A stretch of 37,075 nt of DNA, taken from the IMG/VR virus record IMGVR_UViG_3300042691_049757, positions 1 through 37,075 of that record. One strand, 5' to 3'. The notes below the pieces were generated by a model that did no database searches, was not told where the DNA came from, and worked only from the letters and a program-made list of their open reading frames with translations. Source of the stretch: a virus. Positions 24,581 through 30,987 of this stretch are shown here, piece after piece. Positions within the stretch are counted from its first letter, which is position 1. Each line of letters opens with the position of its first letter. The position numbers were made by a program, and so were the translations under genes.

Positions 24581-24972
24581 TGCGACCGCCTCCGTTCTTC
24601 GTCCACCTGCTGCGCGATCTTCGTTGCTTCCTCTGGGTCCACGACGCGCGATCGTCGTGGCACTCTCCAGGCGAAGACGTAGCGCCCGATGGGGTCCGCC
24701 TTCGCTGATGCAACAGCATCCTCGTCGATCACCACCAATCCAGGGGTGAGGCCGCTTTCAGCGTCGCAGCGGCCGAGCATGAAGTCGGCGGACACGCGGA
24801 AGAAGTCGCAGAGCAGAGCAACGCGTGAGGCAGAAGGCTCGGTCTTGCCGGACACCCAGTCGGTGACGGTGCGGAGCTTCGACTTCGCCGCTTCGGCGAC
24901 CTGAGATCTGGTCACGTTGCGCTCCGCGATCAGTACGCGGAGGCGAGAGGCGAAGGATGGATTTGTAGACAC
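24577..24972 (-). CDS. CI-like repressor with XRE-type HTH
   Basis: A 131-residue protein. Start chosen at GTG 24972 (GAGGA ten bases upstream) rather than ATG 25020, because the HTH domain then begins near residue 8: FASRLRVLIAERNVTRSQVAEAAKSKLRTVTDWVSGKTEPSASRVALLCDFFRVSADFMLG, a standard Cro/C1-type fold. The C-terminal 60 residues are not an S24 peptidase, so classical RecA-driven self-cleavage is not expected. It faces a rightward gene across a 150-bp region with repeated TCCGCC sites, the usual immunity layout. It also heads the small operon with the membrane protein gene. Confidence 0.8.
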   Translation of the reverse strand: MSTNPSFASRLRVLIAERNVTRSQVAEAAKSKLRTVTDWVSGKTEPSASRVALLCDFFRVSADFMLGRCDAESGLTPGLVVIDEDAVASAKADPIGRYVFAWRVPRRSRVVDPEEATKIAQQVDEERRRSQ

Positions 24973-25052
24973 GGAGGCCAATTCCTCGAAGCCCTCCAAG
25001 TCTGCCGCCGCACAAAGCATACGGCCACAAACGGTGGAAGAACGCAATCCGT

Positions 25053-25100
25053 GGCGGAAATCTGCTTGCTTGCGCAGAAGTCCGCCGATAGATGTCCGCC
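25053..25100. promoter_or_regulatory. Candidate operators in the divergent immunity region
   Basis: GGCGGAAATCTGC (25053-25065) and GCAGAAGTCCGCC (25074-25086) are an inverted repeat matching at 11 of 13 positions with an 8-base gap. A third similar half, ATAGATGTCCGCC, follows at 25088-25100, its TCCGCC 14 bases after that of the second. A weak rightward promoter fits on top of them: TTGCTT at 25066, 17 bases, TAGATG at 25089. Binding by the adjacent repressor would block that promoter. Sites are seen directly, function is inferred. Confidence 0.5.
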
Positions 25101-25122
25101 CCGTGCTCACCGGAGGTGCCAG

Positions 25123-25527
25123 ATGCCCGATCGCATTCGCCTGCAGCAGCGCGCAAGCGCGGCTGTCTCTCAGTCCCACGACCTGTCGATCCGCGCGCAT
25201 GGGGCGGACTCGGCGCCCGGTGAGCACACCGCCGCATTCCGCGGCGTCAACGGAGCTGGTGTCGAGGGGCTGACGGGCGCGCGCCGTGCCCTCAGCCACG
25301 GCGTTTCTTCTCTCGGTGCAGGGCGTGGCGATCACATAGACCCTTCCCCAGGAAAGGGGGGTGTCTGTGCTCGAAAATCCGATCGGGGAGTCTTGCCCGA
25401 TCCGCACACGGCGAGCCGTATCGACCAGATCGGTGCCGGCGTGTGCATCGTGCTGGTGCTCGCGTGCGCGCTGCTCGGCGGCGACGTCTGGATCGCGCGG
25501 CTCCTGATCGCCTGGGGGCTCGCGTGA
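25123..25527 (+). CDS. Hypothetical protein with C-terminal membrane helix, first rightward gene
   Basis: A 134-residue protein with a strong site, CGGAGGTG, six bases before ATG. The N-terminal 90 residues are polar and without a recognisable fold (LQQRASAAVSQSHDLSIRAHG). The C-terminus has a transmembrane segment, IGAGVCIVLVLACALLGG, followed by IARLLIAWGLA. It stands where many temperate phages encode Cro, opposite the repressor and behind its operators, but there is no HTH pattern. A shorter product starting inside (TTG near the segment LPDPHTASRID) cannot be excluded. Confidence 0.5.
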   Translation: MPDRIRLQQRASAAVSQSHDLSIRAHGADSAPGEHTAAFRGVNGAGVEGLTGARRALSHGVSSLGAGRGDHIDPSPGKGGVCARKSDRGVLPDPHTASRIDQIGAGVCIVLVLACALLGGDVWIARLLIAWGLA

Positions 25528-25545
25528 TGCCGTTCACCTTCGTAC

Positions 25546-25627
25546 GGGCTGCGATCAGTTCCGAGCACGAGCAAGCCGGCCACGCCGACCTCGTGTTCGC
25601 GGGGCGCGAATCCCCGGCGGTCCACCA
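25546..25627 (+). other. tRNA-like remnant (T-arm, acceptor and CCA)
   Basis: The 3' part looks like a tRNA end: T-stem CGGGG/CCCCG (25600-25616) around a loop CGCGAAT, then GCGGTCC, A, CCA. GGGCTGC at 25546-25552 can pair with GCGGTCC with two wobbles. The middle does not fold into good D and anticodon arms and the T-loop lacks the TTC, so it is either a decayed tRNA or a chance match. It lies just before the true tRNA genes. Confidence 0.3.
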
Positions 25628-25679
25628 GGTCGTGTTGGCCCGCGCGCTGCCCGCGGCCAGCGATGGCGAGGCAGCACAA

Positions 25680-25755
25680 CGCGGGGTGGAGCAGCTGGTA
25701 GCTCGCCGGGCTCATAACCCGGAGGTCGCAGGTTCGAGTCCTGCCCCCGCAACCA
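25680..25755 (+). tRNA. Initiator tRNA-fMet (CAT)
   Basis: A complete cloverleaf with encoded CCA. Acceptor CGCGGGG/CCCCGCA leaves a C1 x A72 mismatch; D-stem GAGC/GCTC gives A11:T24; anticodon stem CCGGG/CCCGG has three consecutive G:C pairs (29-31:39-41) around loop CTCATAA; T-arm GCAGG-TTCGAGT-CCTGC. These three features mark initiator rather than elongator tRNA-Met. It is close to the E. coli initiator tRNA, with a D-loop one base shorter. Confidence 0.93.
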
Positions 25756-26048
25756 GCCCCGAGTCCGTGGCTCACTCGCCCGCGGTGCACCGCGGTGTTG
25801 GCGAGCAGAGATGGGGCGACACGTCGCCACGGAGCGAACGGCACGCGCGGCACCTCCGCGAAGTCGTGACTGCCGGGAGAGGCCGGCCCTTCTTCTCGAC
25901 GCGATCCGCGGCCCCCGCCCCTGAACAAGGCGGGAGGGGCAGTGGAGCATGGGTGCCCGCGCATCGCGCGGCTGCTGTGGCCCCGCAGCACATCGGCTAC
26001 GCCCATCGGGGCGGGCTGCTCAGCATGCGCGGATCGCGCCGTCTTCTT
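25756..26048. other. Intergenic stretch between tRNAs with hairpins
   Basis: No convincing gene is seen here. It holds a 14-bp perfect palindrome CGCGGTGCACCGCG (25781-25794) enclosed by CTCGCC (25775-25780) and GGCGAG (25800-25805), and a GC-rich hairpin GCCCC-CGCC/GGCG-GGAGGGGC around 25911-25940. Open frames that cross the region also cross the tRNAs and are not credible. A small RNA or processing structure is possible. Confidence 0.4.
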
Positions 26049-26124
26049 CTCGGCGTAGCTCAGTCGGAAGAGCTGCTGACTTCTAAGCGGCGGGTCGCTG
26101 GTTCGAGTCCAGCCGCCGAGACCA
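26049..26124 (+). tRNA. tRNA-Arg (TCT)
   Basis: Acceptor CTCGGCG/CGCCGAG is perfect, D-stem GCTC/GAGC, T-arm GCTGG-TTCGAGT-CCAGC, discriminator A and encoded CCA. Anticodon loop CTTCTAA reads AGA codons. The anticodon stem GCTGA/GCGGC has one wobble and an A x G mismatch next to the loop, a mild defect. AGA is rarely used in such GC-rich DNA. Confidence 0.85.
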
Positions 26125-26127
26125 TCA

Positions 26128-26202
26128 ACGCTCGTAGCTCAACGGAAGAGCGGGCCCGTCCTAAGGGCAAGGCTGCCGGTTCGATCCCGGCCGAGCGCAC
26201 CA
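26128..26202 (+). tRNA. tRNA-Arg (CCT)
   Basis: Begins three bases after the previous tRNA. Acceptor ACGCTCG/CGAGCGC pairs except A1 x C72; D-stem GCTC/GAGC; T-arm GCCGG-TTCGATC-CCGGC; discriminator A and CCA. Anticodon loop GTCCTAA gives CCT, which reads AGG codons; the stem GGCCC/GGGCA lacks one outer pair. Together with the TCT tRNA it covers both AGA and AGG. Confidence 0.82.
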
Positions 26203-26389
26203 TCTTCGGCCAGCCTGTCGCCGTCTCGGTCGACGGTGAGAGCCAGTCGCGCCGAGTGGGGCGCGGCGGCGGGCTGGTCGCTTCTTCGCACACGCGCGCG
26301 CTCCGGCGCTCTCCTTCTTCCCCTTTTCCCGCGATCGACAGCGGTCGCTGCAAGCCGGGGCGCGCGCACTTCTCTCTGCGGAGGTCGGC

Positions 26390-26992
26390 ATGAACGCCGC
26401 CGAGCAACGCGTGGGCGACTGGATGGCGATGGCCTCCGGTCGCGTCTTCTGGCCGCTCGACCCGCGCGCCGACGAGGTGCACATCGACGACATCGCGCAG
26501 GCGCTGTCGAACGTGTGCAGGTTCGGTGGCCGCTGCAGCGAGTTCTACAGCGTCGCGCAGCACAGCGTCTGGGTCGCGCGCTACGTCGAGCTTCGGCGGC
26601 CTGGCCGTCCGCTGCTCGCCCTGCATGCGTTGCTGCACGACGCTGCCGAGGCCTACCTCGGCGACGTGGTGCGGCCGCTGAAGCCTGCGATGATGGTGCG
26701 TCGCAGCGGCCTCGACGAGCCCTTCGCTGTGACCGAGTGGCGCGTCATGCGCGCCATCTACGCGCACCTGAACCTCGTGCCGCCCGACACCGTCGACTGC
26801 GGCGCCATCAAGTTCGCCGACAACGTCGCGCTGGCCACTGAGGCTCGCGACCTGATGGGCGATCCGCGGTGGCCAGAGCTGCCAGAGCCGGTTCGGGAGC
26901 ACCTCGACTTCTTGTCGCCGCGCGCGGCGCGCACGCAGTTCCTGCGCGAGTTCGAGCGGCTGACGAATGCGATGGGGGCGCTGCGAGCATGA
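26390..26992 (+). CDS. HD-domain phosphohydrolase (YfbR/5'-nucleotidase-like)
   Basis: A 200-residue protein with GGAGG six bases before ATG. It has the HD metal-binding set in order: H58 (SVAQHSVWVA), H83-D84 (LHALLHDAAEAYLGD), and D144 (IKFADNVALATEA). HDAAEAYLGDV is the classic form seen in YfbR-like deoxynucleotidases, which dephosphorylate dNMPs, and in phage members thought to adjust nucleotide pools. Residues after 180 (QFLREFERLTNAM) form a final helix. The 190 bases before it, after the tRNAs, hold no visible gene. It overlaps the next gene by four bases. Confidence 0.85.
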   Translation: MNAAEQRVGDWMAMASGRVFWPLDPRADEVHIDDIAQALSNVCRFGGRCSEFYSVAQHSVWVARYVELRRPGRPLLALHALLHDAAEAYLGDVVRPLKPAMMVRRSGLDEPFAVTEWRVMRAIYAHLNLVPPDTVDCGAIKFADNVALATEARDLMGDPRWPELPEPVREHLDFLSPRAARTQFLREFERLTNAMGALRA

Positions 26993-27384
26993 AGCGCATC
27001 CTCGTCTGCGGCTCCCGCACGCATGACTACGCCGCGCTCGTCGAGGCGGCGCTCGACGACGAGTTCCGTGCGTCGCCGATCGGCCTGCGCGTGATCCACG
27101 GCGGCATCGGCGGCGTCGCGGCAGTCGCGCACGCCTGGGTGTTCGGCCAGCGGGCGCTTGGCCGCGGCGTCCAACCGATGGAGTTCCCGCTGACGCCGGA
27201 GGAGGCGCGGGCGCCGCGCGAGTTCCGATCGCGCAACGTGCGCATGCTGCGCGTCGGCAAGCCGCAGCTGGTCCTCGCTTTCCCCGGCGACGAGGAGAGC
27301 AAGCACCTGGTGCAGCTCGCGCGCTGCGCCGGCATCGAAGTGGTGGAGGTCGGCGAGGTCGCGATGGGGGCGCTGGTGCCGTGA
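26989..27384 (+). CDS. SLOG-family protein (DUF2493/YspA-like)
   Basis: A 131-residue protein, ATGA overlap with the HD gene. It opens MKRILVCGSRTHDYAAL, a strand followed by G-S-R, then VIHGGIGGVAAVAHAWVFGQ (the GGA-x-GAD block, here with G-V-A instead of A-D), RSRNVRMLRVG, and VLAFPGDEESKHLVQLARCAGIEVVEV. This Rossmann-like fold binds nucleotides or nucleotide-derived ligands; DUF2493 proteins are common in phages and of unproven function. The departure from G-x-D in the second block may affect ligand binding. Confidence 0.78.
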   Translation: MKRILVCGSRTHDYAALVEAALDDEFRASPIGLRVIHGGIGGVAAVAHAWVFGQRALGRGVQPMEFPLTPEEARAPREFRSRNVRMLRVGKPQLVLAFPGDEESKHLVQLARCAGIEVVEVGEVAMGALVP

Positions 27385-27686
27385 GCAGCACCGCAATCGA
27401 GAAGATGGTCACTGGCCCGCGCCTGTCGGACATGCTCGGCATCCCCGTCGACCAGCTCTACGCCGCGTCCGACCGCGGCCAGTTCGCGCGCTACTACCTG
27501 TTCGGCACGCGCAAGTACTACCTGCCGAGCGAGGCGCTGGCGTCCCTCAAGACCCTGGTGCCGGGCGATCCTTCGAAGTTCCGCCAGATGGTGGCCGCGC
27601 TGGACGCTGCTGCCCCTGTCCAAGCGCGTCGGCCGCGGCGATCAGCGCGGGGTCCGAGGCGTGGTAGTACCGAGGCAACTGCCTGA
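27381..27686 (+). CDS. Excisionase-like HTH protein
   Basis: A 101-residue protein from GTG overlapping the gene before it. Residues about 10-55 follow the MerR-like excisionase pattern: GPRLSDMLGIPVDQLYAASDRGQFARYYLFGTRKYYLPSEAL, i.e. a helix-turn-helix then an F-G-x-R-K-Y wing. The C-terminus is basic (ARRPRRSARGPRRG). It converges on the integrase gene and the two 3' ends overlap by 140 bases. A recombination directionality role is the natural reading from fold and position. Confidence 0.7.
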   Translation: MSSTAIEKMVTGPRLSDMLGIPVDQLYAASDRGQFARYYLFGTRKYYLPSEALASLKTLVPGDPSKFRQMVAALDAAAPVQARRPRRSARGPRRGSTEATA

Positions 27687-28608
27687 GGCTCGTATGGCCC
27701 ACCAACGAGGCAACGACGGGCGGCGGTGCACCCTGGTTCAACAGGTCGCTGACGAAGCCGTGGCGAAGAACGTGCGTGCTGAACGCCTGCAGGCCGAGCT
27801 TCTTCTTCCAGAAGTAGAACACCTTCTCGACCTTCTTCACGCTGCTGACCAGCGTCGGCTGCCCGATGGCGCGCGCCATCATGCGCTCGAGCACGGGCAC
27901 CAGCGCGGTCGCGATCGGTCGGTACCGGTCGTTCGTCTTGCCGCGCACGAACAGCCTTCGGTTCGCCATGTCGATGTCTTCGTGGTGGATGCGCGCCAGC
28001 TCGGACAGGCGCAGCCCCGTGCGCCAAGACAGCTCGATGATGTCGGCGTGGTCCTGGTTCTTGGCGCGAACCTTGGCGAGCGCCGCGTCCATCTGCTCGG
28101 CGGTGACGACCTCGAAGCGCCCCGTTCGCACGCGCGGCAGTTTCACGCCCTGCATCGGGTCGCGGCCAAGTCGCCCCGTCGCCATGGCCAGGCGGATGAT
28201 TCGTCGCAGGGTGCCGAGCTCCTTGCGCACGATGGTCTGCAGCGCGACGCCTTCCCGCTGGCGCCGCTCGATGTAGAGGCGGATCGCGGCGCCGTCGATC
28301 CGGTCGAGGGGCGTCGCGCCGTCGAACACGTAGCACAGCTCCAGGTGCGCGCGGTCGTAGAAGCTCCGCGTGCCCTCGGCCGCGTTGCTGTCCCGCAGAT
28401 CGTCGAGCAGCAGGTCGAGGCCGTCATCGAGGGTCAGCGGGGCGTCGGCCGGGGCGGGTCGTCGCGCGATGCTGTCGCGCCACGCCTCGGCCTTCTCGAT
28501 GGTCTCGAACGTCGGGCTGTAGACGCGGCGACCGAGCACAGTGACCACGGCGCGGAAGCCGCTGCCGTGTGCCCGAACCCTCTCTGGAAGCCTTCGTTTT
28601 CGTGCCAT
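27547..28608 (-). CDS. int: Tyrosine recombinase integrase
   Basis: A 353-residue protein on the minus strand. The N-terminal about 50 residues are an arm-binding type domain (RVRAHGSGFRAVVTVLGRRVYSPTFET), followed by a core-binding domain (about 58-150). The catalytic domain has R200 in WRTGLRLSELARI, K224 in VRGKTNDR, H279-x-x-R282 in STHVLRHGFVSD, H305 in VGHTSLRQ and the nucleophile Tyr314 in RYYHA. All six key residues are present, so it should be active. The last about 30 residues are Pro/Gln-rich. The attP described next lies directly upstream of its start, and an excisionase-like gene lies opposite its 3' end. Confidence 0.93.
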   Translation of the reverse strand: MARKRRLPERVRAHGSGFRAVVTVLGRRVYSPTFETIEKAEAWRDSIARRPAPADAPLTLDDGLDLLLDDLRDSNAAEGTRSFYDRAHLELCYVFDGATPLDRIDGAAIRLYIERRQREGVALQTIVRKELGTLRRIIRLAMATGRLGRDPMQGVKLPRVRTGRFEVVTAEQMDAALAKVRAKNQDHADIIELSWRTGLRLSELARIHHEDIDMANRRLFVRGKTNDRYRPIATALVPVLERMMARAIGQPTLVSSVKKVEKVFYFWKKKLGLQAFSTHVLRHGFVSDLLNQGAPPPVVASLVGHTSLRQLPRYYHASDPALIAAADALGQGQQRPARPPSGGTSKDRPAPGS

Positions 28609-28617
28609 GAGGGCCGA

Positions 28618-28791
28618 AAGGGTGCCAGAAGGGTGCCAGTATTTGCAAGGAGGGCGCCTAAGTCGGCGCGTAGCAACATGGTTATGGAAAAGTGGCGGAG
28701 GGAGAGGGATTCGGGCCGTAGGGTAGCTTCCGCTGGGAAGGAGGCAGCGAACGGGGGCGGAAAGGACCCCGAAAAGGTGCCTTTGGGTGCC
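28618..28791. other. attP: tRNA 3'-end core flanked by arm-type repeats
   Basis: Core at 28693-28713: read on the minus strand it is the 3' end of a tRNA gene, from T-loop CGAAT through T-stem CCCTC, acceptor TCCCTCC, discriminator G, to CCA. G73 and this acceptor fit tRNA-Ser. On the left, AAGGGTGCCAG occurs twice in tandem (28618-28628, 28629-28639). On the right, AGGTGCC (28775) and GGGTGCC (28785) lie one turn apart, same orientation. The pairs are about 75-80 bases from the core on each side, as arm-type integrase sites flank a core. The integrase starts at 28608. Confidence 0.75.
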
Positions 28792-28844
28792 AACTGGGGG
28801 GCCAGAGTTCTCGCCGGCTCCGCGCAGTGCGCAGGCGGTGTCGC

Positions 28845-29183
28845 GTGAGCCACCTCACCATCAGCGAGATGGCGCGCGGCGTCGTCGACGCGTTCTCGGT
28901 GCGTGCCGGGGAGCAGATCAGCGTCAGCGTGGCGGTCGGCGCTCAGCTCGACGTCACGCCCTACATCGTGATGCTGGCCCGCGTGCCAGCGATGCCGGAC
29001 CCGTGCACCGCGTGGTCGACCCCGCTGTGTGTGATCGGTGCGCAGTGGAGCGAAGGCCAGTGGCACTGGATGCAGTTCGCTCCGAACACCAAGGAGCTGA
29101 TCGGCCTGCACCTGGAGAAGAACGGTGCGCAGCCAGGCAAGTGGTACGCCCTGAAGGTCGAGCTGGCCGGAGGTGCTGCGTGA
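28845..29183 (+). CDS. Hypothetical protein
   Basis: A 112-residue protein from GTG (AGGCGG upstream), the first gene right of attP. It looks globular, alternating strands and helices (QISVSVAVGAQLDVTPYIVMLARVP, GAQWSEGQWHWMQFAPNTKELIGL, WYALKVELAGG). No family recognised. Its start context GTGAGCCACCTC is repeated at the start of the next gene, which it overlaps by four bases. Confidence 0.55.
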   Translation: MSHLTISEMARGVVDAFSVRAGEQISVSVAVGAQLDVTPYIVMLARVPAMPDPCTAWSTPLCVIGAQWSEGQWHWMQFAPNTKELIGLHLEKNGAQPGKWYALKVELAGGAA

Positions 29184-29911
29184 GCCACCTCCCTGACGAC
29201 ATGCTCCAGGACTGGGCGAAGAGCGAGGAGCAGCCTCGGCGCTCACTCGCGTTCGAGCTGATGCACGCCCGCACGGCCCTGCGTGAAGCCGAGGCGAAGC
29301 TGCGCGATCTCCAAGATCCGCATCTGACCGATGACGGCGTTGCGGTTGTGCCCAGCGATCTGCGCAAGGTGCAGCGCGAGGCTCTGGAGGCAGCCGTGGC
29401 GGCCTTCGGCTCTCGCATCAACGAGCTGCGCGAGACCCTGCGTCAGATGGCTGAACACGTCAGCCGCCTGCGCGCCAACTCCCCCGATACCATCCAACCT
29501 GCGGCGCCTGACAGTCTGCCGTCCCCCGAAACCCGGCCACCGAGTGGCCGTATGTGCGGAAGTCGGGAGCATCAGGCGCCGCTCTCTTCCCTGAGCAATC
29601 TCGGTCCCGCAGCGATCGCGGAGCTGACGAAGTCGGAGTCCGAGAAGGGCTACTCCAAGGCGCTTCTCGACGTCATTGCCGAGCGCCGGAAGCAGTTGAG
29701 CAAGTGGGGGCCAGAGCACGACGCTCAGCACGATCAGCGTCAGCTGCTCCACATCGCAGCAAGCCTTCTCGGGAATGTTCTCGGGATTCATACCAGAGAC
29801 AGATGGGGCATCGCTCAGAAGCACCCCAGGCATCGTGACCAGGTGGTGATCGCCGCCGCGTTGCTGGTGGCCGAGCTTGACCGCACTGATGCGGAAGGCG
29901 GTGTCCAGTGA
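29180..29911 (+). CDS. Two-domain protein with C-terminal MazG-like/phage helical domain
   Basis: A 243-residue protein, GTG with GGAGG upstream. Residues about 20-105 are charged coiled coil (LAFELMHARTALREAEAKLRDLQ, INELRETLRQMAEHVSRLRAN). A Pro/Ser-rich linker follows. The C-terminal about 85 residues read DVIAERRKQLSKWGPEHDAQHD, LLHIAASLLGN and RDQVVIAAALLVAELDRTD, a helical domain frequent in phages with an ER-x-x-Q ... HD ... A-E-x-D-R pattern. It recalls all-alpha NTP pyrophosphohydrolases, though the full E-x-x-E set is not visible. Function is uncertain. Confidence 0.6.
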   Translation: MSHLPDDMLQDWAKSEEQPRRSLAFELMHARTALREAEAKLRDLQDPHLTDDGVAVVPSDLRKVQREALEAAVAAFGSRINELRETLRQMAEHVSRLRANSPDTIQPAAPDSLPSPETRPPSGRMCGSREHQAPLSSLSNLGPAAIAELTKSESEKGYSKALLDVIAERRKQLSKWGPEHDAQHDQRQLLHIAASLLGNVLGIHTRDRWGIAQKHPRHRDQVVIAAALLVAELDRTDAEGGVQ

Positions 29912-30987
29912 CCACCCTCCGCCGCGGCGGCTCCGCCGTCGCCTTCACCTGGAGCCAGGCTGCCGACCCGAGCGACGCGAAGTTCGCCGACCAGCTTGCC
30001 GCACATCGCTTCCGCAGCATCGAGCGCGCGGCCAGCGAGGAGTCCTCAGCTGGTTGGGTGACGCCCGCCGACCCGACGGGTGACTCGTTCGCGCCCGACG
30101 ACATGGATGCCGGCGGCCACTGGTGGCTGCGCTTCCGCGTCGACGCCAAGAAGTTCCCCGCCAGCAAGCTGCAGATGGAGATCGCGAACGCCGAGCGCAC
30201 GCGCGGCAAGCGGCTGTCGGCGCGCGAACGGCGCGAGCTGAAGGACGACCTGCACGAGCAGCTGCTGCCCGGCATCCTGCCGCGCACGCAGTTCTTCGAC
30301 GTGCTGGTGAGCCGGGACCTGCGCACCGCGCTGCTGCTGTCGACCAGCAAGGCCGCGCGCGAGACGTTCGCCAAGCTGGCCAAGGACTCGTTCGGGATCA
30401 CCGTCGAGCGCCTCACCAGCGGGCACCGCCGCGGCGAGCGCATCGACAACCTGATGCCGACCGTGTTCCCCGGTCGCGGCCCGAAGCAGCTCGAGCTTCC
30501 GGGCGCCGGCGACTTCCTGGGCTGCGAGGCTCTGCTGTGGCTCTGGTGGAAGTGGGAGACGGCCGGCGGCGACTTCAGCATCCCCAACGGCTTCGTCGGC
30601 ATCGCGATCGACGACCGCGTCGAGTTCGAGGCCGGGACCGACGAGACGTCAATGGTGCTGCGCCGCGGCCTGACGACGAAGTCGGCTGAGGCTCGCACCG
30701 CCCTGCGTAGCGGTCGCGTGCCGACGAAGGCGCGGCTGCTGGTGGCGAAGGGCAACCTGCAGTGGACCGTGACGCTCGACGGCGCCTCGCTGGCGATGGG
30801 ATCGGTGCGGCTGCCGGAGGACTCGGACGACTGCGAGACGCAGGAGGACGTGACGGCAGACCGCGCCGAGAACTGGCTCGGGCTGCACACGATTGTCGAG
30901 CACCTGCTCGACAAGTTCATGGGCGACCGCGTGTCGATGGCGTGGGCCGCGAAGGCTCGCGAGATCGCGGAGTGGATGGCGTCATGA
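29908..30987 (+). CDS. RdgC-like recombination-associated protein
   Basis: A 359-residue protein (ATGA-type overlap on both sides). It follows the RdgC layout: an N-terminal strand-helix region (FADQLAAHRFRSIERA... GWVTP), a middle block LQMEIANAERTRGKRLSARERRELKDDLHEQLLPGILPRTQFFDVLVSRD, close to the RdgC R-x-x-x-x-E-x-x-x-LKD-x-x-x-x-LLP signature, and a later half with FLGCEALLWLWWKWE. RdgC is a DNA-binding ring protein that limits RecA action; phage copies may protect or guide phage recombination. The match is by pattern and order, and the C-terminal part is more diverged. Confidence 0.7.
   Translation: MTTLRRGGSAVAFTWSQAADPSDAKFADQLAAHRFRSIERAASEESSAGWVTPADPTGDSFAPDDMDAGGHWWLRFRVDAKKFPASKLQMEIANAERTRGKRLSARERRELKDDLHEQLLPGILPRTQFFDVLVSRDLRTALLLSTSKAARETFAKLAKDSFGITVERLTSGHRRGERIDNLMPTVFPGRGPKQLELPGAGDFLGCEALLWLWWKWETAGGDFSIPNGFVGIAIDDRVEFEAGTDETSMVLRRGLTTKSAEARTALRSGRVPTKARLLVAKGNLQWTVTLDGASLAMGSVRLPEDSDDCETQEDVTADRAENWLGLHTIVEHLLDKFMGDRVSMAWAAKAREIAEWMAS

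Noticed and set aside
24577-25020. Longer repressor starting at ATG 25020
   Set aside because: No ribosome-binding site there; GTG 24972 has GAGGA upstream and leaves the usual short N-terminus before the HTH.
25016-25047. Leftward promoter TTGCGT ... TATGCT for the repressor
   Set aside because: The spacing is 20 bases, too long for a convincing sigma-70 promoter.
25527-26393. Plus-strand frame starting MPFTFVRAAISS with a TGATG junction
   Set aside because: It runs through all three tRNA genes and shows no protein pattern beyond them.
26060-27442. 460-codon minus-strand frame
   Set aside because: Crosses two tRNAs and lies antisense to the HD, SLOG and excisionase-like genes.
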